Below, piece after piece: positions 8,213-17,617 of a stretch of 64,000 bases of DNA. The stretch's first letter is position 1; every line of letters starts with the position of its first letter. The stretch is from the NCBI RefSeq assembly GCF_037204085.1, contig NZ_JBBCBW010000002.1, positions 62,001 to 126,000 of the forward strand. Reading direction: 5' to 3'. The stretch comes from Variovorax sp037204085. GTDB lineage: Bacteria; Pseudomonadota; Gammaproteobacteria; Burkholderiales; Burkholderiaceae_C. The notes beneath the pieces were generated by a model. That model made no database searches. It worked only from the letters and a program-made list of their open reading frames with translations, and had not been told where the DNA came from. Made by a program: the position numbers and the translations under genes.

Positions 8213-9181
8213 ATGAATCACAAGTTCGGTATTGCCCTCGCTGGTCTCACCCTCGGCGCCGCAGCCTTCGCGCAAACCAAGTGGGATCTGCCCACCGCCT
8301 ACCCGGCGAGCAACTTCCACACCGAGAACAACGTGCAGTTCGCCAGCGACGTCGACAAGGCCAGCGGCGGCAAGCTCAAGATCACGGTGCATGCCAACGC
8401 CTCGCTGTTCAAGGCACCCGAAATCAAGCGCGCGGTCCAAGGAGGCCAGGCGCAACTCGGCGAGATCCTGCTGGTCAACTACCAGAACGAATGGCAGATG
8501 TTCGGTGCCGACGGCATTCCGTTCCTTGCGGACAGCTACGACGCCGCCTGGAAGCTGTACCAGGCGCAAAAGCCCGTGCTCGAGAAGAAGCTGGCCGAAC
8601 AGGGCATCGTGCTGCTCTACGCAGTGGCCTGGCCGCCGCAAGGCATCTTCGTGAAAAAGGAAATCGCATCGGCCGCCGATCTCAAGGGCGTGAAGTGGCG
8701 CGCCTACAGCCCCGCCACCGCGCGCATCGGCGAGCTCGTCGGCGCACAGCCGGTCACCGTGCAGCAGGCCGAACTGTCGCAAGCCATGGCCACCGGCGTG
8801 ATCGAGTCGTACATGTCGTCCGGTTCCACCGGGTATGACACCAAGACCTACGAATACATCAAGAACTTCTACGACACGCAAGCCTGGCTGCCCAAGAACG
8901 CGCTGCTCATGAACAAGAAGGCCTTCGACGCGCTCGACAAGCCCACGCAGGACGCCGTGTTGAAGGCGGCCGCCGATGCGGAGAAGCGCGGCTGGGAAGT
9001 CTCGAAGAAGAAGAATATCGAGTACCTCGACCTGCTCAAGAAGAATGGCATGACGGTTCATGTGCCTTCCGCCGCGCTCAAATCCGACATGAAGAAGGTC
9101 GGCGACACCATGCTCAAGGAGTGGATCGAAAAGGCCGGCCCCGACGGCCAGGCGGTGGTCGACGCCTACAAGAAGATGTGA
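8213..9181 (+). CDS. TRAP transporter solute-binding protein (DctP family)
   Basis: A 322-residue periplasmic protein with a Sec signal peptide (cleavage near AAAFA-QT). It has the DctP fold: the early KWDLPTAYPASNFHTEN segment, VQGGQAQLGEILLVNY, and the conserved arginine-containing LKGVKWRAYSPA segment that in TRAP binding proteins contacts a carboxylate ligand. The ATG at 8213 is supported by GGAG five bases upstream and by the signal peptide. It is first in a P-Q-M operon. The substrate cannot be told from sequence; organic acids are usual for the family. A 7-bp inverted repeat (ACGTATG at 8167-8173 and CATACGT at 8194-8200) lies upstream. Confidence 0.88.
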   Translation: MNHKFGIALAGLTLGAAAFAQTKWDLPTAYPASNFHTENNVQFASDVDKASGGKLKITVHANASLFKAPEIKRAVQGGQAQLGEILLVNYQNEWQMFGADGIPFLADSYDAAWKLYQAQKPVLEKKLAEQGIVLLYAVAWPPQGIFVKKEIASAADLKGVKWRAYSPATARIGELVGAQPVTVQQAELSQAMATGVIESYMSSGSTGYDTKTYEYIKNFYDTQAWLPKNALLMNKKAFDALDKPTQDAVLKAAADAEKRGWEVSKKKNIEYLDLLKKNGMTVHVPSAALKSDMKKVGDTMLKEWIEKAGPDGQAVVDAYKKM

Positions 9182-9202
9182 CGCATCGCCGAACAGCTTG
9201 CG

Positions 9203-9712
9203 ATGCGAAAGACTCTCGATTTCCTGTACAACAGCGCCGCCGCCCTGGCGGCGCTTTTCATGATCGGCCTGCTGGTGATGGTGCTGCTCTCCATCATCGG
9301 CCGGCAGCTTCACTTCAACATTCCGGGCATCGATGCCTATGCGGGCTACCTGATGGCCGGTGCCGGGTTTCTTGCGCTCGCGCACACGCTCAAGCGCGGC
9401 GAGCATATTCGCGTGACCCTGGTGCTGCAGAACCTGCCTCCGGCCGCGCAGCGCTGGCTCGAGCGCTGGGCCATGGGCGCGGGCGCCCTGCTCGCACTGC
9501 TGTTCGCCTGGTACAGCGCGCGGCTGGTCTACCAGTCCTACGACTTCCACGACATTTCCACGGGCAACGACGCCACCCCGCTGTGGCTGCCGCAGCTCTC
9601 GATGGCCGTCGGCGCGCTGGTGTTCGCCATCGCGGCTTTCGACGAGTTCGTGATCGAGTGGCGCGGAAGACCGGCCAAGCCGGTCGAAACGGAGGCCTTG
9701 CGCCATGAGTGA
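9203..9712 (+). CDS. TRAP transporter small permease (DctQ family)
   Basis: A 169-residue inner-membrane protein with four predicted transmembrane helices (about residues 15-37, 50-67, 90-110 and 132-150) and the DctQ-type helix-2 motif around GAGFLALAHTLKRGEHIRVTL. It forms the membrane subunit pair with the following DctM protein for sodium- or proton-driven uptake of the ligand delivered by the binding protein. It lies 21 bp after dctP and overlaps dctM by 8 bp. Confidence 0.87.
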   Translation: MRKTLDFLYNSAAALAALFMIGLLVMVLLSIIGRQLHFNIPGIDAYAGYLMAGAGFLALAHTLKRGEHIRVTLVLQNLPPAAQRWLERWAMGAGALLALLFAWYSARLVYQSYDFHDISTGNDATPLWLPQLSMAVGALVFAIAAFDEFVIEWRGRPAKPVETEALRHE

Positions 9713-11006
9713 CATTGCCGTTGCAGGCCTGCTGATTGCCGCGCTCTTCCTGATTCTGGGCAGCGGCGTGTGGATCGGTCTCACGCTCTCCGGCGTGGCG
9801 TGGATCGCCATGCAGGTTTTCTCGTCGCGCCCTGCGGGCGACGCCATGGCCGTGACCATCTGGGGCTCGGCCTCGAGCTGGACGCTCACCGCGCTGCCGC
9901 TGTTCATATGGATGGGCGAGATCCTGTTCCGCACGCGGCTTTCGCAGGACATGTTCAAGGGCCTCGCGCCCTGGATGCAAAGCCTTCCGGGCCGGCTGCT
10001 GCACACCAACGTGGTGGGCTGCGCGGTGTTCGCGGCGGTGTCGGGCTCCAGCGCGGCCACCTGCGCCACCATCGGCAAGATGAGCCTGCCCGAGCTCAAG
10101 CGCCGCGGCTACCCCGACGATATGGTCATCGGCACGCTGGCCGGGGCCGGCACGCTGGGCCTCTTGATTCCGCCTTCGATCATCATGATCGTCTACGGCG
10201 TGAGCGCCGACGTGTCCATCGCACGCCTGTTCATCGCAGGCGTGATCCCCGGCATCCTGCTCGCGCTGCTGTTCTCGGGGTACATCGTTTTCTGGTCGTT
10301 GCGCCATCCCGACCGCATTCCGCCGGCCGACGCCAAGCTGCCCTTCATGGAGAAACTGCGGGCATCGCTCTCGCTGATTCCGGTCGCGCTGCTGATCCTG
10401 TCGGTGCTCGGCTCCATCTACGCGGGCATTGCCACGGCCACCGAAGCGGCGGCGGTGGGTGTCGTGGGCGCCATGATCATCTCGGCCGCGCAGGGCTCGC
10501 TCAGTTGGCACAGCTTCAAGGAAGCGCTGCTCGGTGCCACGCGGCTCTACTGCATGATGGCGCTGATCCTCGCGGGTGCGGCCTTTCTCACGCTCGCCAT
10601 GGGCTACATCGGCCTGCCGCGGCACCTGGCCGAGTGGATCGGTTCGCTCGGGCTCTCCAAGTTCCAGCTGATCGTGATGCTCGCGGTTTTCTACGTCGTG
10701 CTGGGCTGCTTCCTCGACGGCATCTCGATGGTGGTGCTCACCATGGGGGTCATCATGCCGACGGTGACCTCAGCCGGCATCGATCCGATCTGGTTCGGCA
10801 TCTTCGTCGTGCTGGTGGTCGAGATGGCGCAGATCACGCCGCCGGTGGGCTTCAACCTCTTCGTGCTGCAAGGCATGACGGGAAAAGACCTGCTCTACAT
10901 CGCCCGGGTCACGCTGCCGATGTTCATGCTGATGGTGGTGGCCGTGCTCATCATCTACTTCGTGCCGCAACTGGTCACCTGGCTGCCTCAGCAAATGGCG
11001 CCATGA
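9705..11006 (+). CDS. TRAP transporter large permease (DctM family)
   Basis: A 433-residue, roughly 12-helix transport subunit. DctM hallmarks include AVSGSSAATCATIGKMSLPELKRRGY, AGAGTLGLLIPPS and, near the C-terminus, DGISMVVLTMGVIMPT and ITPPVGFNLFVLQGM. A GGAGG ribosome site precedes the ATG inside the end of dctQ. Its length is normal for the family. It completes the P-Q-M operon; crcB follows 30 bp later on the same strand. Confidence 0.92.
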   Translation: MSDIAVAGLLIAALFLILGSGVWIGLTLSGVAWIAMQVFSSRPAGDAMAVTIWGSASSWTLTALPLFIWMGEILFRTRLSQDMFKGLAPWMQSLPGRLLHTNVVGCAVFAAVSGSSAATCATIGKMSLPELKRRGYPDDMVIGTLAGAGTLGLLIPPSIIMIVYGVSADVSIARLFIAGVIPGILLALLFSGYIVFWSLRHPDRIPPADAKLPFMEKLRASLSLIPVALLILSVLGSIYAGIATATEAAAVGVVGAMIISAAQGSLSWHSFKEALLGATRLYCMMALILAGAAFLTLAMGYIGLPRHLAEWIGSLGLSKFQLIVMLAVFYVVLGCFLDGISMVVLTMGVIMPTVTSAGIDPIWFGIFVVLVVEMAQITPPVGFNLFVLQGMTGKDLLYIARVTLPMFMLMVVAVLIIYFVPQLVTWLPQQMAP

Positions 11007-11036
11007 ACAGGGCCGAGCGTCCCCGACAATAGGCCG

Positions 11037-11414
11037 ATGCTGCTTCCGATTCTCGCCATCTGCATCGGCGCCTCTGTCGGCGCGCTGGCGCGCTGGGGCC
11101 TCGCGCTCTGGTTCGGGGCCGGGGGGCTCATGCCGTGGGGCACCCTGGCCGCCAACCTGATCGGGGGCTACCTCATCGGCGTGGCCATTGCCTCGTTCCA
11201 GTTGCTGCCCGATCTCGACCCCGTCTGGCGGCTCGCATTGGTGACCGGCTTCCTCGGCGGACTCACGACTTTCTCGAGCTTTTCGGCCGAAGTGGTGACC
11301 ATGCTCCTCGAAGGCCGGCTGGGCGTGGCGCTGCTCACGGCAACGGCACATCTGGGCGGCTCCCTGTTCTTCACCTGGCTGGGCATCCGCAGCGTTCAGG
11401 CCCTGGCCACCTGA
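11037..11414 (+). CDS. crcB: Fluoride exporter CrcB/Fluc
   Basis: A 125-residue four-helix membrane protein. It carries GASVGALARWGLAL near the N-terminus, the pore asparagine in ANLIGGY, and TTFSSFSAEV, which holds the conserved Phe and polar residues of the Fluc channel. It forms dual-topology dimers that export fluoride. No Shine-Dalgarno sequence precedes the ATG. A GACAAT hexamer at 11025-11030 ends six bases before it, so a leaderless transcript is possible. I see no fluoride riboswitch in the 30-bp gap. Confidence 0.92.
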   Translation: MLLPILAICIGASVGALARWGLALWFGAGGLMPWGTLAANLIGGYLIGVAIASFQLLPDLDPVWRLALVTGFLGGLTTFSSFSAEVVTMLLEGRLGVALLTATAHLGGSLFFTWLGIRSVQALAT

Positions 11415-11475
11415 CGTCGCACCGCGCCTAAATCGCGCGGAGTTCCCGGGTTTCTAGAAGGTCCCTCCAGAGGGC

Positions 11476-11494
11476 CGGTCGATAGAATCGACCG
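11476..11494. promoter_or_regulatory. Inverted repeat with -10-like hexamer abutting mrpA start
   Basis: CGGTCGAT and ATCGACCG, perfect 8-bp arms around AGA, end two bases before the mrpA ATG. TAGAAT (11483-11488) lies across the centre and resembles a -10 box. No ribosome site is seen. It may be a promoter-operator for a leaderless mRNA, or a start-proximal hairpin. Confidence 0.45.
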
Positions 11495-11496
11495 CA

Positions 11497-14439
11497 ATGC
11501 CCCTGGTCTTTCTCGTCGCACTCCCCTTCATTGCCAGCGTGCTGGCCGCGTTGATGCCGTCGAACGCGCGCAACCGGGAGTCGACGCTGGCGGGGCTCGT
11601 CGCGCTGGGCTGTGCGGTGCAGGCCGCATGGTTCTTTCCGCAAATTGCACACGGCAACGTGCTGCGCCAGGAAATCGCGTGGCTGCCGGAGCTCGGCCTC
11701 AATCTCGTGTTTCGCATGGACGGCTTCGCCTGGCTGTTCTGCATGCTGGTGCTCGGTATCGGCGCACTGGTGGTGCTCTATGCGCGCTACTACATGTCGG
11801 CCTCCGACCCGGTGCCGCGCTTCTTCTCGTTCTTTCTCGCGTTCATGGGCGCGATGATGGGCGTGGTGCTCTCGGGCAACCTCATCCAGCTGGTGCTGTT
11901 CTGGGAGCTAACCAGCCTGTTCTCGTTCCTGCTGATCGGCTACTGGCATCACCGGCGCGATGCGCGGCGCGGCGCACGCATGGCGCTTACCGTCACCGGT
12001 GCCGGCGGGCTCTGCCTGCTGGCCGGCGTGCTGGTGCTGGGCCGCATTGCGGGCAGCTATGAGCTCGACGTGGTGCTTGCTTCAGGCAACGAGATTCGCG
12101 CGCACGCGCTCTACCCTGCCGCGCTGGTGCTGATACTGCTTGGCGCCTTTACCAAGAGCGCGCAGTTCCCGTTCCACTTCTGGCTGCCGCGCGCCATGGC
12201 GGCGCCCACCCCGGTTTCGGCCTACCTGCATTCGGCCACCATGGTGAAGCTCGGCGTGTTCCTGATGGCGCGGCTGTGGCCGGTGCTGTCGGGCACCGAG
12301 CTGTGGTTCTGGCTGGTGGGCGGCGCGGGCGCCATCACGCTGCTGCTCGGCGGTTTCATCGCCATGTTCCAGCGCGACCTGAAGGCGCTGCTGGCCTACT
12401 CGACCATCTCGCATCTGGGGCTCATCACGCTGCTGCTCGGGCTCAACAGCCCGCTCGCGGCGGTGGCGGCGGTGTTCCACGTCATGAACCATGCGACCTT
12501 CAAGGCATCGCTTTTCATGGCGGCCGGCATCATCGACCACGAGAGCGGCACGCGCGACATCCGCAAGCTCAGCGGGCTGATGCGGTTGATGCCGATCACG
12601 GGCACGCTGGCGGTGATTGCAAGCGCTTCGATGGCCGGCGTGCCGCTGCTCAACGGCTTTCTCTCGAAGGAAATGTTCTTCGCCGAGACGGTGTTCATCC
12701 AGGCAACGCCCTGGATCAACGTGAGCCTGCCGATCATTGCCACGGTGGCGGGCATCTTCAGCGTGGCCTATTCGGCGCGCTTCGTGTTCGACGTGTTCTT
12801 CGGTCCGCCCTGCGGGCCCGACGTGCCGCGGCAGCCGCATGAGCCGCCGCACTGGATGCGCGTGCCGGTCGAGCTGCTGGTGCTGGTGTGCCTCGTGGTC
12901 GGCGTCGCGCCGGCCTGGTCCATCGGCCCGCTTTTGGCCGCTGCCGCCACGCCGGTGGTCGGCGGCGTGCTGCCTGAATACAGCCTGGCCGTGTGGCACG
13001 GCTTCAACCTGCCGTTGGCCATGAGCTTCGTGGCGCTGGCCGGCGGCATGGCGCTCTACCTCTCGCAGCGCCGCCGCCGCGCGCGCGGCGACCTGGCGCA
13101 CACGCCGCTGCTGCACCGCTTCGACGGGCAGGTCATCTTCGAGCACCTGCTCGCGCAACTCAGCGAAGCCGGCCGCCGGAGCCGACGTGTTCTGGGCACG
13201 CGGCGCCTTCAAACGCAGTTGCTGCTGCTGATTGCAGTGGCCGCTGCGGGCGCCGCGGTTTCGCTCTGGACCGCGCCCGTGGCGCGCGGCGCCCGCGAGC
13301 TGCTGCCCTTCTCGACGATGTTCGCGATGACATGGCTCATCGGCGGGGTCTGCGCGCTGGCCGCGGCATGGCAGGCCAAGTTCCACAGGCTCGCGGCACT
13401 AATGCTGGCCTCGGGCGCGGGCCTGGTGTGCTCGGTCACCTACATCTGGTTCTCGGCGCCCGACCTTGCGCTGACGCAGCTCGTGGTCGAAGCCGTCACC
13501 ACGGTGCTGATCCTGCTGGGCCTTCGCTGGCTGCCGATGCGCAGCAAGGACGCGATCCAGCCCGCGCGCGCCAGGCTGCGCCCCTGGGGCCGGCGCGGGC
13601 GCGACCTGCTGGTGGCGGCCGCCGCGGGTGGCGGCATGTCGGCGCTGGCCTGGGTGATGATGACGCGGCCATTTCCGCAGAGCATCTCGCCCTTCTTCCT
13701 GGAGCGCGCGCTCACCGAGGGCGGCGGCACCAACGTGGTCAACGTGATGCTGGTCGACTTCCGCGCTTTCGACACCTTCGGCGAAATCACGGTGCTCGGC
13801 GTGGTGGCACTCACCGTGTATGCGCTGCTGCGCCGCTTCCGTCCGGCGCGCGAATCGATGGCCCTGCCGGTGCAGCAGCGCCTGCAGGCCGACGACGGCA
13901 GCAGCGACCTGCTGAACCCGCGTCTCGCCAAGGACACCGCCGTGGGCTACCTGATGGTGCCGGCCGTGCTGGTGCGGCTGCTGCTGCCGCTCGCGGTGCT
14001 GGTCGCGGTCTACTTCTTCATGCGCGGCCACAACGCGCCCGGCGGCGGCTTCGTGGCGGGGCTGGTGATGTCGGTGGCGCTGCTGCTGCAGTTCATCGTC
14101 TCGGGCACCGAATGGGTCGAAGAGCACCTGCGCATCTATCCGCGCCGCTGGATCGCCGTCGGCCTGCTGCTGGCGCTGGTGACAGGTAGCGGCGCAGTGG
14201 TCTTCGGCTATCCGTTCATGACCACGCACACCGCTCACCTGCACCTTCCGGTGCTGGGCGAACTGCATGTACCGAGCGCGCTCTTCTTCGACATCGGCGT
14301 GTTCGCGCTGGTGCTCGGCGCCACCATGCTCATTCTTACGGCGCTGGCCCACCAGTCGATACGCAGCCACCGCTGGGCCGACGAACAGGCCGAAAAGGAA
14401 GCACAGGCCCAGTCCGAAGCCGTGGAGGGGGTGCACTGA
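11497..14439 (+). CDS. mrpA: Mrp cation/H+ antiporter subunit A, fused to the MrpB domain
   Basis: A 980-residue polytopic protein. The N-terminal part is the complex I NuoL/ND5-like channel, with GNLIQLVLFWELTSLFSFLLIG, the conserved Glu and Lys helices, and TKSAQFPFHFWLPRAMAAPTP. The MrpA-specific extension follows. The last ~150 residues (from about YLMVPAVLVRLLLP, with RGHNAPGGGF) are a MrpB-type domain, so A and B are one protein. This is the group 2 Mrp layout seen in other proteobacteria. The complex exports Na+ (or K+) in exchange for protons, supporting alkali and salt tolerance. The stop overlaps the mrpC start (TGATGG). Confidence 0.93.
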   Translation: MPLVFLVALPFIASVLAALMPSNARNRESTLAGLVALGCAVQAAWFFPQIAHGNVLRQEIAWLPELGLNLVFRMDGFAWLFCMLVLGIGALVVLYARYYMSASDPVPRFFSFFLAFMGAMMGVVLSGNLIQLVLFWELTSLFSFLLIGYWHHRRDARRGARMALTVTGAGGLCLLAGVLVLGRIAGSYELDVVLASGNEIRAHALYPAALVLILLGAFTKSAQFPFHFWLPRAMAAPTPVSAYLHSATMVKLGVFLMARLWPVLSGTELWFWLVGGAGAITLLLGGFIAMFQRDLKALLAYSTISHLGLITLLLGLNSPLAAVAAVFHVMNHATFKASLFMAAGIIDHESGTRDIRKLSGLMRLMPITGTLAVIASASMAGVPLLNGFLSKEMFFAETVFIQATPWINVSLPIIATVAGIFSVAYSARFVFDVFFGPPCGPDVPRQPHEPPHWMRVPVELLVLVCLVVGVAPAWSIGPLLAAAATPVVGGVLPEYSLAVWHGFNLPLAMSFVALAGGMALYLSQRRRRARGDLAHTPLLHRFDGQVIFEHLLAQLSEAGRRSRRVLGTRRLQTQLLLLIAVAAAGAAVSLWTAPVARGARELLPFSTMFAMTWLIGGVCALAAAWQAKFHRLAALMLASGAGLVCSVTYIWFSAPDLALTQLVVEAVTTVLILLGLRWLPMRSKDAIQPARARLRPWGRRGRDLLVAAAAGGGMSALAWVMMTRPFPQSISPFFLERALTEGGGTNVVNVMLVDFRAFDTFGEITVLGVVALTVYALLRRFRPARESMALPVQQRLQADDGSSDLLNPRLAKDTAVGYLMVPAVLVRLLLPLAVLVAVYFFMRGHNAPGGGFVAGLVMSVALLLQFIVSGTEWVEEHLRIYPRRWIAVGLLLALVTGSGAVVFGYPFMTTHTAHLHLPVLGELHVPSALFFDIGVFALVLGATMLILTALAHQSIRSHRWADEQAEKEAQAQSEAVEGVH

Positions 14440-14792
14440 TGGAAATCGTGCTCGCACTCGCCATTGGCGTGCTCACCGGCTCGGGCGTGTACCTGCTGCT
14501 GCGCCCCCGCACCTTCCAGGTGATCATGGGGCTCACGCTCATCTCGTACGCGGTCAACCTCTTCATCTTCAGCATGGGACGGCTCAAGCTCGACAGCGAG
14601 CCCGTGCTGGTCAAGGGCTTCACGTCCACGCTGGCCAACACCGCCGACCCGATGCCGCAGGCGCTGGTACTCACGGCCATCGTGATCGGCTTTGCGATGA
14701 CGGCGCTGTTCCTCGTGGTGCTGCTGGCCTCGCGCGGCCTGGCCGGCACCGACCACGTGGACGGCGAAGAGCGGCAGGAGGCGGCCGAGTGA
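14439..14792 (+). CDS. mrpC: Mrp cation/H+ antiporter subunit C
   Basis: A 117-residue, three-helix protein homologous to NuoK. It shows GSGVYLLLRPRTFQVIMGLTLISYAVNLFIF and DPMPQALVLTAIVIGFAMTA, both characteristic of MrpC/MnhC. It overlaps the end of the MrpAB gene and the start of mrpD by single bases, so the operon is tightly coupled. Confidence 0.92.
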   Translation: MEIVLALAIGVLTGSGVYLLLRPRTFQVIMGLTLISYAVNLFIFSMGRLKLDSEPVLVKGFTSTLANTADPMPQALVLTAIVIGFAMTALFLVVLLASRGLAGTDHVDGEERQEAAE

Positions 14793-16492
14793 TGGAACCG
14801 GTTCAACTGCTCGACCGCCTGCTCGACTTCAGCATGCCGCATCTTGTGGCGGTGCCGATCCTCGTGCCCTTGCTCACCGCGGCATTGATGCTGCTGCTCG
14901 GCGAAAGCCGGCGCCGCGCCAAGTCGGCCCTGAGCGTGGTCTCGGGGCTGGTCGGCCTGCTGGCAGCGCTGGCGCTGCTGCGCTGGGTGAATGCAGCCGA
15001 TACCGGCGACGGCCCGGGCTCCATCGGCGTCTATCTGCCCGGCAACTGGCAAGCGCCCTTCGGCATCGTGCTGGTGGCGGACCGCCTGTCGACCATGATG
15101 GTGGCGCTCACCGGCGTTGTCGCGTTCGCGGCCTCGATCTATTCCACCTCGCGCTGGGACCGGGCCGGCGTGCATTTCCATCCGCTGCTGCAGCTGCAGC
15201 TCATGGGCCTGAACGGCGCCTTTCTCACCGGCGACCTGTTCAACCTCTTCGTCTTCTTCGAGGTGATGCTCGCTGCCTCCTACGGCCTGCTGCTGCACGG
15301 CTCCGGCCGGCTGCGTGTGCAGGCCGGGCTGCACTACATCGCCATCAACCTGGCCGCCTCGTCTCTCTTCCTGATCGGCGCGGCGTTGCTCTACGGCGTG
15401 ACAGGCACGCTCAACATGGCCGACCTGAGCGTGCGCATCGCCGAGCTCGCGCCGGCCGATCGCGGCCTGGTGCATGCGGCGGCCGCCATCCTCGCGACCG
15501 CGTTCTTCGCGAAGGCCGGCGCATGGCCGCTCAACTTCTGGCTGGTGCCGGCCTACAGCGCGGCGGTGTCGCCGGTGGGCGCCGTCTTCGCGCTGCTGAC
15601 CAAGCTCGGCATCTACACGCTGCTGCGGCTGTGGACGCTGCTCTTTGCACCGGACGCCGGCGCCTCGGCCGCGTTCGGCCAATCGGCGCTCATCGCCATA
15701 GGGCTTGCCACGCTGTTCGCGGGCGCCATGGGCATCGTCGGCACGCAGCGGCTCTCCAATCTTGCGGGCTTCAGCGTGCTGGTCTCGGCGGGCACGCTGC
15801 TGGCCGCCATGGGACTCGGCGAGCCCGCCGTATGGGCCGGCGCACTCTACTACCTGCTGAGCTCCACGCTCGCGGTCAGCGCCTTCTTCCTCTTGATCGA
15901 CATGATCGAGCGCTGGCGCAACGCCGGCATGAGTGTTGCGCCGCACGAAGCGGCGGGCAACGCGCCGTTCCTCGCCGAAGACCTGCGCGTGCTGGACGAC
16001 GTGAACCTCGACGATGAGGCGCAGGCGCTCTATGGTCGCGCCATTCCCGCCGGCGTAGCGTTTCTCGGCCTGAGCTTCATTGGCTGCACCTTGCTGCTCG
16101 CGGGCCTGCCGCCGTTCTCCGGCTTCGTGGGCAAGTTTGCGATGCTCTCCGGCGCCTTCGTGACCAGCGGCACCTCGACCCCGGCGTGGATTTTTCTGGC
16201 GCTGCTCATCGCATCGGGCTTCCTGGCGCTGATTGCATTGAGCCGCACCGGCATCCGCCATTTCTGGACCCAGCCGCATCCCACCATGCCCGCGTTGCCC
16301 GCGCTCGAGGTGCTGCCGGTGGCCGGCCTGCTCGCCGCCTGCATAGCGCTGACGGTGTGGGCGGGCCCCGTCATGCGCCACGCGCTCATCACCGCCGAAG
16401 GGCTGCGCACGCCCACGGCGTATCGCAACGCGGTGCTCAATGCACGGCAGGTGCCCAATCCCGTGCCTGCGCAGAAGGGCACGGCACCATGA
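14792..16492 (+). CDS. mrpD: Mrp cation/H+ antiporter subunit D
   Basis: A 566-residue polytopic protein of the NuoM/NuoN type. It shows LTGDLFNLFVFFEVMLAASYGLL (with the conserved helix glutamate), AFFAKAGAWPLNFWLVPAYSAA and the later GLPPFSGFVGKFAML. The ATG at 14792 shares its A with the mrpC stop. The loop near residue 390 (about PHEAAGNAPFLAEDLRVL) is long and hydrophilic, as in other proteobacterial MrpD proteins. It is one of the two large proton/cation-conducting subunits. Confidence 0.92.
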   Translation: MEPVQLLDRLLDFSMPHLVAVPILVPLLTAALMLLLGESRRRAKSALSVVSGLVGLLAALALLRWVNAADTGDGPGSIGVYLPGNWQAPFGIVLVADRLSTMMVALTGVVAFAASIYSTSRWDRAGVHFHPLLQLQLMGLNGAFLTGDLFNLFVFFEVMLAASYGLLLHGSGRLRVQAGLHYIAINLAASSLFLIGAALLYGVTGTLNMADLSVRIAELAPADRGLVHAAAAILATAFFAKAGAWPLNFWLVPAYSAAVSPVGAVFALLTKLGIYTLLRLWTLLFAPDAGASAAFGQSALIAIGLATLFAGAMGIVGTQRLSNLAGFSVLVSAGTLLAAMGLGEPAVWAGALYYLLSSTLAVSAFFLLIDMIERWRNAGMSVAPHEAAGNAPFLAEDLRVLDDVNLDDEAQALYGRAIPAGVAFLGLSFIGCTLLLAGLPPFSGFVGKFAMLSGAFVTSGTSTPAWIFLALLIASGFLALIALSRTGIRHFWTQPHPTMPALPALEVLPVAGLLAACIALTVWAGPVMRHALITAEGLRTPTAYRNAVLNARQVPNPVPAQKGTAP

Positions 16493-16980
16493 AGCGCTGG
16501 GTTCCTTCGCCGCCGCTGTCGATTGCGCTGTTCGCCGTCTGGCTCCTGCTCAACCAGTCGCTGGAGGCCGCCACGCTGGCGTCGGCCGCCGTGCTGGCCA
16601 TTGCGGTGCCGCTGCTCACCAAGGGCCTCCGGCCGGCCGCCGTGCGCATGCGCAAGCCCTGGATCGCATTGCGGCTCACGGGCCGGGCGACGGCGGACAT
16701 GCTGCAATCGGCTCTCTTCGTGGCGCGCCGGCTGCTCACGCGCCGCACATCGCGCATCGAATCGAAGTTCGTGAACGTGCCACTCGATCTGCGCGACCCG
16801 AACGGGCTTGCCGTACTGGCCATGATCATGTGCCTCACGCCCGGCACCGCCTGGGGAGAAATCTCGTTCGACAGCAGCGTGCTGCTGATCCACGTGTTCG
16901 ACGTCGACGACGAAGCCGCCTTCGTCGCCATGATCAAGCAGCGCTACGAACAGCCCCTGATGGAGATCTTCGAATCATGA
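16489..16980 (+). CDS. mrpE: Mrp cation/H+ antiporter subunit E
   Basis: A 163-residue protein with two N-terminal hydrophobic segments and a C-terminal cytoplasmic domain containing GLAVLAMIMCLTPGTAWGEI and LLIHVFDVDDE, matching the MrpE/MnhE family. It starts 4 bp before the mrpD stop and overlaps mrpF by 4 bp. MrpE is a small accessory subunit needed for complex assembly or full activity. Confidence 0.9.
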   Translation: MKRWVPSPPLSIALFAVWLLLNQSLEAATLASAAVLAIAVPLLTKGLRPAAVRMRKPWIALRLTGRATADMLQSALFVARRLLTRRTSRIESKFVNVPLDLRDPNGLAVLAMIMCLTPGTAWGEISFDSSVLLIHVFDVDDEAAFVAMIKQRYEQPLMEIFES

Positions 16981-17255
16981 CGCCTGTACTCTTCTGGGCC
17001 TTGAGGCTCGCACTCCTGCTGCTGGCCGTGGCCATGCTCTGCGCCATGGCCCGCCTGCTGGTCGGGCCGACCGCGCAAGACCGCGTGATGGCGCTGGACT
17101 GCCTCTACATCAACGGCATGCTGATGATGCTGGTGCTCGGCATCGTCTATGCGAGCAACGTGTATTTCGAAGCGGCCATGCTCACTGCGCTGTTCGGCTT
17201 TGTCGGATCGACGGCCATGGCCAAGTTTCTCTTGCGCGGGGAGGTCATCGAATGA
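16977..17255 (+). CDS. mrpF: Mrp cation/H+ antiporter subunit F
   Basis: A 92-residue, three-helix membrane protein with the family motif LLVGPTAQDRVMALDCLYINGML, in which the Asp is highly conserved. It overlaps mrpE and mrpG by 4 bp each. It is a small structural subunit of the Mrp complex. Confidence 0.9.
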   Translation: MTPVLFWALRLALLLLAVAMLCAMARLLVGPTAQDRVMALDCLYINGMLMMLVLGIVYASNVYFEAAMLTALFGFVGSTAMAKFLLRGEVIE

Positions 17256-17617
17256 CTGATTTCATCGTAGGGCCGCTGCCGCTGTGGGCCGAGATCGTCA
17301 CCGCCGTGTTCGCCGTTCTGGGCGCTGCCTTCGCCGCCATCGGCTCTTTCGGCCTGGTACGCCTGCCCACCTTCTTCCGCCGCATTCATGCGCCCACGCT
17401 CGGCGCCACGGTGGGCGTGTGGTGCATGACCATTGCCACCATCGTGTATTTCTCGGTGCAGGGCTACAGCCTGTTCCTGCACGCCGTGCTGATCGTTCTC
17501 TTCATTGCGCTCACGGCTCCGATCACCACCATCTTCCTGATGCGCGCGGCGCTCTTTCGCGAGCGGCAAAAAGGCGGCGACGTGCCACCCGCGGCAAAGT
17601 CGGGCCCGCTGAATTGA
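17252..17617 (+). CDS. mrpG: Mrp cation/H+ antiporter subunit G
   Basis: A 121-residue, three-helix protein with the MrpG/MnhG signature AAIGSFGLVRLPTFFRRIHAPT and the later GVWCMTIATIVYF and TAPITTIFLMRAA segments. It is the last gene of the operon and ends 27 bp before the stop of the convergent xdhC-like gene. No convincing terminator hairpin is visible in that short gap. Confidence 0.9.
   Translation: MTDFIVGPLPLWAEIVTAVFAVLGAAFAAIGSFGLVRLPTFFRRIHAPTLGATVGVWCMTIATIVYFSVQGYSLFLHAVLIVLFIALTAPITTIFLMRAALFRERQKGGDVPPAAKSGPLN

Noticed and set aside
10990..11036. Fluoride riboswitch before crcB
   Set aside because: The gap is only 30 bp and no fluoride-aptamer-like pseudoknot sequence is present.
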